A stretch of 64,000 nucleotides of DNA, taken from assembly GCA_964030785.1 (NCBI GenBank), contig OZ034968.1, forward strand, positions 43,277,186-43,341,185, in the 5' to 3' direction. Both the position numbers and the translations under genes were made by a program. The number at the start of each line of letters is the position of its first letter. The first letter of the stretch is position 1. This stretch comes from Siderastrea siderea (Eukaryota; Cnidaria; Anthozoa; Scleractinia; Rhizangiidae). Below, one piece after another: positions 53,912 through 63,247 of this stretch. The notes below the pieces were generated by a model. It did not search any database, was not told where the DNA came from, and saw only the letters and a program-made list of their open reading frames with translations.

Positions 53912-54676
53912 ATGCAAGAACGAGCAATCAATATCAATTCAAGAAATCGACAGAAGATTGGAAGATCTCGTCCAGAGGATTTTACAATCAAATTTGACCC
54001 TATCATGCATCTGGATACTGAGATGCATCATGAATTAGCAGTAGATCGAGTATCAATGACGTACTCATGGCATAACATCAATAGTGAATACAGAAACAAA
54101 TCCATAAAATATTCGAAGGATAATGGTTCTACTTGGAAAAGTATAAATTTCATTGACGGAATGTATTCATACGACGACATTAATGAATATATCGACGGGG
54201 TTATAACAGGAAACAAAGATCAACCAAGTGATAATAAAGTTGGGGTAAAGATTTATTTTGTGCTTTCATCATATCGAGTTGTAGTTGAACTTGGTGATTC
54301 GTGGCAATTAGATATACGGAACTCAACATTCGGTGATTTAATTGGATTTGAACCAAAAATCATAACAGATACGGAATATAGCTCCAAGTTACCGAATATC
54401 ACCAATTCTATCGACACTATACACATAAATTGTGACGTTGTGACTGATAGTATAACAGATGGTAAATTCAGTAACACTTTAGTAATAATACCTACCGATA
54501 ATCTCACGTGTAGTTATCCGTTCACTTTCGAACCTAAAAGGGCTCTATTCAGTCCAGTTTCGAAAACGATTATTTCGGAATTGCGTGTCACATTGACTGA
54601 TTCAATAGGAAGATCAATAGACTTGAATGGTATCGATTGGCACATGAGTTTGATCCTACGATCCAGTTTTATCTAA
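53912..54676 (+). CDS. Minor capsid (penton-like) protein
   Basis: 254 residues, intact. The opening NINSRNRQKIGRSRPEDFTI followed by a MTYSWHNINSEY motif and DGMYSYDDINEYI is the pattern of the single-jelly-roll minor capsid proteins of Maverick/Polinton elements, which form the pentons at the capsid vertices. Predominantly beta-strand. Its stop codon TAA (54674-54676) is part of the TCTAA box of the next gene, so gene end and next promoter overlap. Confidence 0.75.
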   Translation: MQERAININSRNRQKIGRSRPEDFTIKFDPIMHLDTEMHHELAVDRVSMTYSWHNINSEYRNKSIKYSKDNGSTWKSINFIDGMYSYDDINEYIDGVITGNKDQPSDNKVGVKIYFVLSSYRVVVELGDSWQLDIRNSTFGDLIGFEPKIITDTEYSSKLPNITNSIDTIHINCDVVTDSITDGKFSNTLVIIPTDNLTCSYPFTFEPKRALFSPVSKTIISELRVTLTDSIGRSIDLNGIDWHMSLILRSSFI

Positions 54677-54687
54677 TATATTGATAT
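54670..54687 (+). promoter_or_regulatory. Late-type start signal of the pVI-like gene, overlapping a stop codon
   Basis: TCTAA at 54672-54676 (its TAA is the penton stop), then TATATTGATAT into ATG at 54688. Confidence 0.6.
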
Positions 54688-55071
54688 ATGACACGTCAAA
54701 GTGAACTTAAGAGGAGATTCGATCCAGAAATTGGTAGATATGTAAAAAAACATATTCATACTGGAGAAATACATGGTGAAGGATTGACAGATATTTTAAA
54801 ATCAGTTGGAAGCAAGCTATTTGGTAAAACAGCTAAGGAAATAGCTAAAAAAGCAGCTACCACAGCAGCAACTAAAGCAGCAACCAAAACAGGAGAACAC
54901 CTTGGCAACAAGGCTGGTGATAAAATAGTTCAACTGCTAAGCAAAAAACAACCAAAACAACAAACTATTCAACATACAATCAGTGAACCAGTTGATCAAC
55001 CATTAACTGATTTTGAAATTGCTCAGAGAGTTAATCGACTTATTTCAGGAGGTAAAATCAGAAATAGGTAA
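54688..55071 (+). CDS. Adenovirus pVI-like membrane-active/capsid-lining protein
   Basis: 127 residues: basic N-terminus, HTGEIHGEGLTDILKSVGSK (Gly-x-Gly-Leu then an amphipathic helix), an Ala/Lys-rich helix (TAKEIAKKAATTAATKAATK), and a C-terminal TDFEIAQRVNRLISGGKI. The GxGL site plus amphipathic helix is what adenovirus pVI-type and adintovirus pVI-like proteins show; in adenovirus the helix disrupts endosomal membranes after proteolytic release. Position between penton and major capsid genes fits. Short and low-complexity, so the call rests on layout. Confidence 0.55.
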   Translation: MTRQSELKRRFDPEIGRYVKKHIHTGEIHGEGLTDILKSVGSKLFGKTAKEIAKKAATTAATKAATKTGEHLGNKAGDKIVQLLSKKQPKQQTIQHTISEPVDQPLTDFEIAQRVNRLISGGKIRNR

Positions 55072-55077
55072 ATATAT

Positions 55078-56358
55078 ATGGAATCTTATAGAAGCCCAAA
55101 ATATGTTGAGAGATACGAAGATGTTATTTTCGAACTAGAAACACCACTGAATACAGTAGTTGCTAATAATCGTTCTCAAAAAAAGGACGGTTATCGTTTT
55201 GTTGTAGATAATTCAGGAGAAGTAACTCCGTTTGACTGGTATAATGCTCGTCTCGGGATCAGTTTCAAGGTCAACAAATTAGCAGATGGTGCCAACATAG
55301 CTGACAACGATCACAACGGCATTGTTAATTCAATTCATAGTTTCATAAGGAATTTTGATATCAAACTGAACGGAAAAAAGGTATACGATTGTAATGATGC
55401 CAATCATTGTGTAAATATCAAATCCCTTCTTGAATATTCTCCAGGTTATGCACAATCGACTGCGACTAACGAGTTCTTTCATTTAGATACCCATAGAGCA
55501 GCCGAAGAACGTCCAGCTCAGGCTACATACAACAAAGGATTTGCTCAAAGGAAACTGCTTCTGGGTGCGTCTAGTGTAGTCACAAGAGAATTGCCTCTTA
55601 ATAGATATTCGTTTTTTGAGGCTCTTGAAATGAATCTACTGCCATCAGGTCGAATGGAAATGAACATTGAATTTGAATCAGATGCTAATCTGATCTGGCA
55701 GGCAGCTGATAATTGTAGAGTTGTGTTGACAAAGCTGCAACTGCTCGTACCACGAATCACATTTAGCAGTGAAGGACAAAGCCTTTATATGAGCAAATTT
55801 CTGAAACCGTATAAATGGACATACCTCCGTGAAAACATTGAGAGAAGTAATTCATCAACACAACGAGCAGGTCATTTCAAGATATCCAGTGGGATTTCAA
55901 AGCCAAGGCATGTTTTTGTTTTCATAATCAATGATGCCGATATTGATAGTCAGACGAGCAATCCATTTCTATATAATACCTTTAGTGTCTCAACCGACCC
56001 GAGGACTCTTCAGAATTGTCATCTTGAAGTCGGTAACGGTCATGAGTATCCTGAGGTTCATTACACACCATCAACAGACCTAAGTCGGGTATACAGAGAT
56101 GTTCTGAAATATGTTCACAAGAATAATGAATTTAGCGAGGGTTCTCTTATCAATATCAGTAATTTCCAGACACTGTTTCCAATTCTATATTTCGATCTGA
56201 CTAAACAGAAGGCAGACATCAGAGACGGTACAACAAAACTAACTTTCAGATATGAGCTTTCAGGAACAACAGCTGCAGCTTACAGTGTATATGCACTAAC
56301 TTTGTTTGAACAGGAAGCTGAACTGGTTCAACAGAACGGTAAGTTGCTTTTCCGATAA
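55078..56358 (+). CDS. Major capsid protein (double jelly-roll, F54H12.2-like)
   Basis: 426 residues, intact, ATG within AAATATATATGG and only 6 bp after the previous stop. Beta-rich throughout; features such as SYRSPKYVERYEDVIF-type opening, HSFIRNFDIKLNGKKV, FAQRKLLLGASS, FFEALEMNLLPSGRMEMNI and YSVYALTLFEQ fit the Polinton/adintovirus major capsid proteins often annotated in animals as 'uncharacterized protein F54H12.2-like'. The N-terminal part lacks a recognisable TCTAA box, unlike its neighbours. It would trimerise into hexon-like capsomers. No lesion seen, although the element around it is interrupted. Confidence 0.8.
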   Translation: MESYRSPKYVERYEDVIFELETPLNTVVANNRSQKKDGYRFVVDNSGEVTPFDWYNARLGISFKVNKLADGANIADNDHNGIVNSIHSFIRNFDIKLNGKKVYDCNDANHCVNIKSLLEYSPGYAQSTATNEFFHLDTHRAAEERPAQATYNKGFAQRKLLLGASSVVTRELPLNRYSFFEALEMNLLPSGRMEMNIEFESDANLIWQAADNCRVVLTKLQLLVPRITFSSEGQSLYMSKFLKPYKWTYLRENIERSNSSTQRAGHFKISSGISKPRHVFVFIINDADIDSQTSNPFLYNTFSVSTDPRTLQNCHLEVGNGHEYPEVHYTPSTDLSRVYRDVLKYVHKNNEFSEGSLINISNFQTLFPILYFDLTKQKADIRDGTTKLTFRYELSGTTAAAYSVYALTLFEQEAELVQQNGKLLFR

Positions 56359-56523
56359 TGGAATAATTGTCTAAAGAATAATAAATAGCTATGAATTTTG
56401 TCAAAAGAAGAGTGAATGGAATAATTTTCATCAAAAGAATAGTATGTAGATATAAATTTCATCAAAGGAATAGTGAATGGAATAATTTTTATGAATGGAA
56501 TGATTTTTATCGAAAGAATAGTA
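56359..56523. repeat. Degenerate repeat 3' of the capsid gene
   Basis: Four to five copies of GAATGGAATAATTTT(C/T)AT and CAAA(A)GAATAGT words, 45-60 bp apart. AT-rich; could contain the capsid gene's transcription end. The Ngaro element starts immediately after. Confidence 0.6.
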
Positions 56524-56590
56524 ATATTCCAAGTACCTACAATACACATGAATACACATAACAATGAGATATGGAAGGGTGAAAATGGGT
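56524..56590 (-). repeat. Ngaro split direct repeat B2
   Basis: 67 bp, from ATATTCCAAGTACC to GGGTGAAAATGGGT; identical or nearly so to 56815-56881. Confidence 0.9.
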
Positions 56591-56673
56591 GCTGTCCACG
56601 AGTGTGGACAGCGGTATATTCATGTGCATGAAGGTCTAGCACCGCGTCATGCCACTGGGGGTGGGCGGGCGGG
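56591..56673. other. Spacer between A2 and B2 with a hairpin
   Basis: Contains GCTGTCCAC-GAGT-GTGGACAGC (9-bp stem) and GCACCGCGTCATG at 56639-56651, which is the reverse complement of CATGACGCGGTGC at 63047-63059 near the gag start. Confidence 0.7.
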
Positions 56674-56810
56674 TTCGTTCCTACTACCAGTGATGTCGTA
56701 GGAGAAATGTGCACAATAGAAGAAAACATGATAATATATACAGCGTAGAGAATTGTGGGATATATATTGTTATGTTAATATTCATTTATTATTTCCGGTA
56801 CTTGAAATAG
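56674..56810 (-). repeat. Ngaro split direct repeat A2
   Basis: 137 bp, TTCGTTCCTACTACCAGTGA... to ...GGTACTTGAAATAG; matches 63075-63211 with a single visible difference near the start. Confidence 0.9.
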
Positions 56811-56814
56811 TAAC

Positions 56815-56881
56815 ATATTCCAAGTACCTACAATACACATGAATACACATAACAATGAGATATGGAAGGGTGAAAATGGGT
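56815..56881 (-). repeat. Ngaro split direct repeat B1
   Basis: Partner of 56524-56590; lies immediately 3' of the recombinase gene. Confidence 0.9.
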
Positions 56882-56977
56882 TGCAAAATCCAACCGTTCG
56901 ACTCTGGGTAATGGACACAGAGATGGGGAAGAAGAAAAACCTAGCCAAAAATGAGTTTATTCTCCCATTCTCCAAAA

Positions 56978-58310
56978 CTACCGCGGGAAGGTTGGAATAA
57001 AATCTTTAAGGCTATTACAATTCTGATACAAAACCCCTGGATCTGCAATGTTTACTTCTCGACCAGAAAGGGTCGTGGAAGGAGAATTGGTGGACATTAC
57101 TTTCGATAACTGCATATAATAGGTCGCAGTAGAGCGGTGGCGCCAGCCAACGTGTCCCATAACATCCTGCAGTCCCGCGCCCGCAAGGGCGAGGGTGATA
57201 GCGCAACCCGATCTAAAACCGTGAAGTGTGGCTGCTTGTGCAAGGTTTCCTTCGTCAAGGTAGACTCTGAAGCGAGAATCTGCCGCCGAGGATGAAAAAG
57301 GTCTATCAACAATCCCCCCATCTGGGGTAATAGGGCGGAATAAAAAACCGCTTGTAATGTCAATACCTATACCCTTTGCAAAGGTTACGTAAAGGTCAAT
57401 TGCTTTAACAGGGCATATATCGGCATTCTGGTTGCGACGAATGGCAAAAAGGTTCGAAGAAACCATCACGTAGAGTCTTCCCCCAAACATGGTTGAATAG
57501 TAAACCGCTATTATCCGGGAAGCGGAGAATTTCGGGTGTCTTAACCTGACTGAGATCGCCGGGTCTATCTCCACTGAAAAAGAGTGTTTTGAAAAAGGCC
57601 TGGTCTCTTAATAAAACAAACATGTCAATCGGAGTTAAATCCTCTGACCGCAATTTACGATCGATGAGGTGACTTAACTGTAAAAGATCATTAACGAAAA
57701 AAGGAGTGGCTTGTTTGGGTGTTGCTTGAGCTTGCAACTGTTCTGCGGTAACACACTTAAGGTATTGTTTTAGTGAAAGATCGGTAGCCGGATTCCCCAG
57801 CAGAAGTCTTGGGTCCCATTCTCCTCTCCTGCCGACTTCATTAAAAATTGTACGCAACTTTCCAATCAAGGAGTCCACGGTGCCAAAAGCCAGACGCGTT
57901 GGACATGGACAGGGAAAGGAACCTTTGCGTGCGTAGAATTGACAACCGGCGTAATGAACTTTTGTCTTCCCCTTTTGATCTTTCCATACCAAAAAACGAC
58001 ATAGCTCGCGAGGAGTAACAGTGGAAATATCCTTTGGGAAAGGAAGGGAGGCTAAGAAGAACTCCAATTCCTTTTGCAGGGACGACTTTTGCTTTGAGTA
58101 GGACGTGTTAGCAGATAGGCTCGCGATTTGTGAGAGGCGGTTATCAAGAGCAGAGACGTCCAGAGTAACGTCAGTCCTTTGGGTATGGCCAACGGTTAGG
58201 ATTTTCCTCTTGTAACCACAATTCTGACAGTAACGGAAAGTGGCGTCATTGGCGTATTCACAGCGAGGACAAGAGACTGACTGGCAAAAAAGTTTAGGGG
58301 CCGTTGGCAA
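56978..58310 (-). pseudogene. Ngaro tyrosine recombinase, one frameshift
   Basis: The N-terminal part 58310-57405 has a zinc-ribbon (CPRC...CQNCG, residues ~14-33), a SAM-like core-binding region, and the first catalytic Arg in SGDRPGDLSQVK. Near 57465 (NHVWGKTLRDG) the frame shifts; the C-terminal part (to 56978) holds the second active-site block TLHGFRSGCAITLALAG and the final part GHVGWRHRSTATYYMQL with the candidate Tyr nucleophile. The enzyme would integrate circular element DNA. All key residues are still encoded but split over two frames. Confidence 0.8.
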
Positions 58311-58535
58311 AGGCTGAAGGGAAAACGAAGAAGGAAAACAAAAAATAAATGAACAAAATTTATTGTCACTTCGATCATTACAAAGTTAAGAAAAAAGTTA
58401 CCAAACATTCTATAGAACAAATACAAACTATAATTGACTATCAAAACAAAAAACTGTTCTAGCGGATGTACAGATCATTTTGATAAGTATATGTTCGCAA
58501 ACAACAAATATATAACAAAAGGCGCAACAAATGTC
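58311..58535 (-). other. Spacer between recombinase and RT genes of the Ngaro element
   Basis: AT-rich, no coding signal in the element's frames. Confidence 0.4.
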
Positions 58536-60704
58536 TTAAATTCTGAAAGCCCAGAGGTCCCATGGCAGTTTAAACGAGTCTGAGAAACCATGTGGAGAAG
58601 GCGTAAGAAGCGCGCCTTGCTCCCCTTTGCAAGAAAGCTTAAGAGAAGCGAAAGCCGAGTGAAATAGAATTGGCCACCAGTATCGTCTAGGGTGAACATC
58701 GGGGACAACAATAGTGCATCGCAAATGATTAGCCCGCAGATGATTAAAAACTTGCCCAATCAAAAGTCTAGGAGGAAAAATATACGGATTACTTAAGATG
58801 GAACTACGATCCGGGTGGTCAAAATTTTGCGCAAAGAAATCCACGCCAGAGGAACAGGGGGTAGGATACGGTGTAAAATGAGGCAAGGAAACCCCATTGA
58901 GATCACTTTGAGAGTTTGAGTCCAAAGCCATAAGATCGACAGAATGACCATGTAAACCGCCAAAAGAAGGGTGTGATTGAAGGCGCTGCCACAAATGAAA
59001 AGCTAACTTACTGTCAGCAGGAGAAAAACGACGTGAAGGCTGATCAGCAGGATTAACAGTCGAGGGGATATGGATAACTGAAAGGTGCACATTAAGGTCT
59101 AGGACCACTTCCGCTAACCGCTTTAGCGCGTCAGAAAAAAGGCTCGATCGGGCAGCTTGAGACTGCCAGGCCTGAACAAGGGATAGGTTGTCCACATAAG
59201 CATCAACCCTAGCGTCACGAAGATCATCACGAAAAGAAAGAAGAGTGTTGGTAAGGGCCTCGGTTTCTTTAGTGGTAATATCTGACACTGCTGTAGAAGG
59301 CGTCCAATAGTCGGAAACACTGACATGACTTTTTCGGGGAAAAAGTCCTCCCCAAGCAAAAGAGGACGCGTCCGAATAAACAACGAACTGGAGGTGTCGC
59401 TCGTCGCGCCACTTTCCAATTCTAGCGACAACTGAAGGATCTGCCCAATGCTGCACTTCAGCTCTGAGCGGAGGCGAGATGCGAATAGGCTTAGAGGATT
59501 TTGAACCCTTGCTAATAGCGAGGTTCATCTTATTGGTGTAAAGGCAAGAATCCTGTACTGCAAGGCGAAAAGAAATACATTTACCCGCGAGACGCTGAAG
59601 GGTGACAGTCGAAACGCAACTCCCACAGGGAATTGAGTTTACCAAAGCAAGAAAACTGGTTTGCTTATCGGGAGGTAAGTAAAAAGCTTCCAGGTCAGAA
59701 TCAGAGATAAAACCGAGGTATTTTATTCTTTTTTGCGGGGTGAAAACACACTTTCTTAGTCCAAGGGTGTACCCAAGAGAAGTGAGGGTATATGCAGCAA
59801 GGAAAACCGCAGCCTTGGAAGCTTCAAGACGTGTTTCGTCAGAAGGGGTAGCTAAAGTACTCGCCGAAGGGTAGGAGGTTTTGGATTGCAACTCACCATT
59901 GTGCCTATCGTAAATATACAAAGAACATGGTACTCCTATTGAACGCAAAAAATGCGATACTAGGAGACCTGTAGAATGATAAACATAGGCAGAAATTTTC
60001 CAACCAAAAGGAATGGTGTTGGAAACAAAATACCATCCTCTCCACCTAATGCCAAAGAAAGTACGACTAGACACATCCAAAAGAATATGATCATAGCCAG
60101 ATTTATCGTCCAGCGTTGTCTGGTAACATCCTTTTGTGAGGTATCTGGGTAATTGCGATAAGTTGTCCAAACGAAAAGGGCGGTCAACCATCCAAAGGTT
60201 CAGAAAGCGGTTATCGTGACAAAGGCGAGGTTTTGTCGGTTCAACAGTCAAAGGCATGACGAGATGTGGAGGGTCCACCTCACCAACCCTCCCTAAGACT
60301 GATATAGCGCCACTACACACCCTTTCAAGCAACGTGTTGACAATAAAATCAACAAAATTATTACAAGATTTGTTATTATCAAATTCAATGCGGGGGGGAA
60401 TAACAGAGTCATAAGCGCGTCCCTTAAAATGTCCTTTGAACGGCCGAAAAAACTTGAAGAGAGAGACTTTATTCTTAATCCAGTCAAGGACTTCATCCGC
60501 GCGGTCATAGGTACTGAGACTCGCAATTTTCTCCCAGACTTCGCTGTGAAGGGGAAGCTGACCAGCAATGAAAACATCAGGGTTGCGGAAACGGAGGGTC
60601 GTAATGTCAGGGACAATCTTCCCGGAACAGATACTTTGAACAAAGCCAAAATCGAAATAAGGGGCTGTCATTTCCACCTCAGACTCTAGTGGCCACATAT
60701 CCAT
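58536..60704 (-). CDS. Ngaro reverse transcriptase / RNase H, altered active site
   Basis: 722 residues, single open frame from ATG at 60704. RT fingers/palm at about 140-330 (PHLVMPLTVEPTKPRLCHD, TLDDKSGYDHILL, IPFGWKISAYVY), then the polymerase box, then RNase H at about 430-560 (VVYSDASSFAWGG, KETEALTNTLL, AYVDNLSLVQAW, NPADQPSRRF). In DIRS-order elements the box is YIDDR; here it is YIYDR (codon TAC in place of a likely GAC), so one of the two catalytic aspartates is lost although the frame is otherwise intact. Such a protein would not polymerise. Confidence 0.85.
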   Translation of the reverse strand: MDMWPLESEVEMTAPYFDFGFVQSICSGKIVPDITTLRFRNPDVFIAGQLPLHSEVWEKIASLSTYDRADEVLDWIKNKVSLFKFFRPFKGHFKGRAYDSVIPPRIEFDNNKSCNNFVDFIVNTLLERVCSGAISVLGRVGEVDPPHLVMPLTVEPTKPRLCHDNRFLNLWMVDRPFRLDNLSQLPRYLTKGCYQTTLDDKSGYDHILLDVSSRTFFGIRWRGWYFVSNTIPFGWKISAYVYHSTGLLVSHFLRSIGVPCSLYIYDRHNGELQSKTSYPSASTLATPSDETRLEASKAAVFLAAYTLTSLGYTLGLRKCVFTPQKRIKYLGFISDSDLEAFYLPPDKQTSFLALVNSIPCGSCVSTVTLQRLAGKCISFRLAVQDSCLYTNKMNLAISKGSKSSKPIRISPPLRAEVQHWADPSVVARIGKWRDERHLQFVVYSDASSFAWGGLFPRKSHVSVSDYWTPSTAVSDITTKETEALTNTLLSFRDDLRDARVDAYVDNLSLVQAWQSQAARSSLFSDALKRLAEVVLDLNVHLSVIHIPSTVNPADQPSRRFSPADSKLAFHLWQRLQSHPSFGGLHGHSVDLMALDSNSQSDLNGVSLPHFTPYPTPCSSGVDFFAQNFDHPDRSSILSNPYIFPPRLLIGQVFNHLRANHLRCTIVVPDVHPRRYWWPILFHSAFASLKLSCKGEQGALLTPSPHGFSDSFKLPWDLWAFRI

Positions 60705-61121
60705 GGTTACCCACTCATTGACTCTAGACTTGAAGACAGCAACACAGGGAGTGGGATCAAATGTACTGTGCTCGGCACGAGGCGTGAGCGGTTTTGCTTG
60801 ATTCTACAGGGCAAAACAGAAAAAATGCTGGAATTAAAAACCCAAGTAGAAAAAAAAAAGGCGAAGATGTAAAGTAAAAACAAAATAGTGGCCACCAGAG
60901 GAGGAGGAATGACAGCTTGACCCAGATAAACCGGGAGGAGAGTTGTACCCCTGTTTCAAGCGACAATCCAACTCAACTGGTAACAAAAGGAAAGGGAAAC
61001 GAAAAAAGCCGCAAACAAGAAAACAAGAGAAGGGAGAACAAACGCTAACAAAAACTAAACAACAACAAAAAACACTTTATTATAACTCGATTCAGCATGA
61101 GTTGACAACATTTAATGGAAA
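60705..61121 (-). other. Spacer between gag and RT genes of the Ngaro element
   Basis: Purine-rich on plus near 60960-61080 (long A/G stretch). No gene. May contain processing or splice signals for RT expression. Confidence 0.4.
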
Positions 61122-61709
61122 TTATGGCTTATTTTGAGGATGAGCAGATTTTGCATTTTGAAAGGCAACGCAATTTCTTAACAAATGCTGACTAGAACCA
61201 CAAAAATAGCACAAGCTTGAGCGGACACGATGGGCGGGGTAAGGTGCCTGACTGCGTCTGGTCTCATTGAAGCCCCCACTACGACGAGAAGTGCCTGGGT
61301 TACCAAACTGACTGGTGTTAAATCGCCTCCATACTTGAGGGGGGGAAGACTTATGATCAGGCTGCATATGCTTCAAAAGCTTGTTTGTCTTCTCAAGGAC
61401 TTTACTCTTGACTGGATCGCCAACCAGAGCAACCAACAAGTCTCTCAAAGACTTCTGTGGTAAATTCTTAGCATGTTTCTGGATCTCATCGAGGACACAC
61501 TCATACTCTCTTGCTTTGTCATGATTACAGACCTTTGCGACTTTAACAAGGGCCTCTAGGTCAAGTATGGCATCTTCAGGATCAAAGCGTGTCTTCTCAA
61601 TTGTCCTGTGGAGGGTCTTAAGGGCTAGGGCCACTGGATTTGACTGGTCGTTACCCTCCAACTTTTTGAGCCTCTCTTCAAAAGCTTTTAAATTTAAGGG
61701 CTCTTGATA
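61122..61709 (-). CDS. Ngaro gag, exon 2 with zinc knuckle
   Basis: Begins at acceptor TTTTGTTTTAG (ends 61710) and reads YQEPLNLKAFEERLKKLEG onward, 195 codons to the stop. Helical central part, Arg-rich linker and a CCHC knuckle (CYFCGSSQHLLRNC) near the C-terminus, typical of nucleocapsid. Joined in phase 0 to exon 1 at 62843. The combined gag is about 264 residues. An intron in gag is unusual for retroelements but both splice sites are good. Confidence 0.7.
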   Translation of the reverse strand, partial: YQEPLNLKAFEERLKKLEGNDQSNPVALALKTLHRTIEKTRFDPEDAILDLEALVKVAKVCNHDKAREYECVLDEIQKHAKNLPQKSLRDLLVALVGDPVKSKVLEKTNKLLKHMQPDHKSSPPQVWRRFNTSQFGNPGTSRRSGGFNETRRSQAPYPAHRVRSSLCYFCGSSQHLLRNCVAFQNAKSAHPQNKP

Positions 61710-62842
61710 CTAAAACAAAAAAGGAAACCAGGTAAGAAAAGGATAAGCACACAAATCTGCCCACGAAATAATAAAACACTCTGCCTACTAGGTAAAAAAC
61801 ATCTCCCGAACGCACTAAACGAGGGAGCTGGCACAAAGCCGTCAAAAACTGTTGACATATTTCCAAAACACTAACACAAGCGGAAACGATATCCGAAAAT
61901 TGGCGGCCTCGCGCGCCAAAAGAAATTACAAACAAAAGCTAGAAAGAGAAACCGAACAAAAAATAAGTGAAAACGTGATTTGCATAAGGTGAGAAAAAAA
62001 ATTCACAAACAAACTGCCGTGTTTGCTGTACGGGAAATGAATAAATAAATAACAACGTGCAAAGCACGTTATGGCCCGTTGGCCCTATTAAGAGGGAAAA
62101 TAAAACTTGATAAACTGCACAAACAACCAGCAGCTTTCCCAGCGTGTGGCAAAATGAGATGTTTTAAAAAAGCAAACGAGCAAACCATGTTTAACTGAGA
62201 GCAAAAAACCTTTAGCCACACTTGTAGAATATAACATACACTACCGCGTTAGAGGCGTTTTACAAAAACACCAAAAACATATTTGAACAACATAAGTTCA
62301 AGATTTTCACTCGCGCTCGAGCGGCAAAAATTGTCCGATCAGTCGTGCCTAACCGGTAAATTGCATTCAATTGCATTCAAGTGACATGTCGAAATTCCGA
62401 CCAGCATTTGTTTGCAACAGGATTTTCATTCACTCGTAAAGCTCTCAGTCGCTCTCGAGAGCATCACTCGCACTTGAGTGGCATCACTCACAAAACACCG
62501 GAGTGGTTAAATAACGCTCGACTAGCAAACTGCATTTCTCATGGTCGAGTAACAAGCTTCTCTTCAGTCGCTCTCGACTGGCATCACTCGCACTCGAGTG
62601 GCATCACTCACAAAACACCGGAGTGGTTAAATAACCCTCGACTAGCAAACTGCATTTCACATGGTCGAGTAACAAGCTTTCCTTCAGTCGCTCTCGACTG
62701 GCATCGCTCGCACTCGAGTGGCATCACTCGCACTTAAATAACACGCCGCACTCGAGTGGCATACATCTCAAAAACAGACGTAAGAGCAAAAATAAGCTAA
62801 AACCAGTAAATGAAACGGCAAGAAAGGAAACGGTTGTTTTAC
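61710..62842 (-). other. Intron of the Ngaro gag gene
   Basis: Donor GAG|GTAAAA at 62842, acceptor at 61710. The interior has no element gene; it holds a 120-bp tandem repeat (62465-62760). Confidence 0.6.
62465..62760. repeat. 120-bp tandem repeat x ~2.5 with CACTCGAGTGGC words
   Basis: Units 62465-62584 and 62585-62704 differ at few positions; a partial third follows. Each contains palindromic ACTCGAGT and GGTCGAGTAACAAGCTT. Lies inside the gag intron, where it might act as an enhancer or internal promoter. Confidence 0.9.
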
Positions 62843-63049
62843 CTCAAGTGGAGGATCAGGGACTGCATGAGGTCCAGCAACTTCAGCAATTTCAGCAACT
62901 TCTGGTTCGGCCACGTGTGCAGGACCCGGAGCAGGAACGGCAACCGCCGGTTGAGGACCTTGAGGAACAGGCAATTCTGCTTGGGCGTTTGCTAAAATAT
63001 CTTGAGCTCTAACTTGCAAAGGCCGTTGGATTTGCGGCGGTTGGGCCAT
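62843..63049 (-). CDS. Ngaro gag, exon 1 (proline/alanine-rich)
   Basis: 69 codons from ATG at 63049 (MAQPPQIQRPLQVRAQDIL...) to the donor at 62843. Proline- and alanine-rich, with an acidic AEPEVAEIAEVAG stretch. The ATG is 26 bp inside from repeat A1, so A1 supplies the promoter/leader. Phase 0 with exon 2. Confidence 0.65.
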
Positions 63050-63074
63050 GACGCGGTGCCAACAGAGTAATGAC

Positions 63075-63211
63075 TTCGTTCCTACTTCCAGTGATGTCGT
63101 AGGAGAAATGTGCACAATAGAAGAAAACATGATAATATATACAGCGTAGAGAATTGTGGGATATATATTGTTATGTTAATATTCATTTATTATTTCCGGT
63201 ACTTGAAATAG
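63075..63211 (-). repeat. Ngaro split direct repeat A1
   Basis: 137 bp partner of 56674-56810; 5' end of the element on minus. Confidence 0.9.
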
Positions 63212-63247
63212 TGTATGGATTTAGTTAATATCATAAAAAACATATTT

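Larger units (their letters stand above)
56524..63212 (-). mobile_element. Ngaro-like tyrosine-recombinase (DIRS-order) retrotransposon, complete layout
   Basis: Read on minus, the order is A1 (63211-63075), gag, RT/RNase H, tyrosine recombinase, B1 (56881-56815), A2 (56810-56674), B2 (56590-56524). A1 and A2 match over 137 bp; B1 and B2 over 67 bp. This A1-ORFs-B1-A2-B2 pattern is the split-direct-repeat structure of Ngaro-type elements, which replicate through a circular DNA and integrate by recombinase without target duplication. It sits between the viral capsid gene and the pX-like gene. Confidence 0.88.

Noticed and set aside
62381..62737. 118-codon plus frame in the gag intron
   Set aside because: It lies on the strand opposite the element and is made by the 120-bp tandem repeat; no domain.
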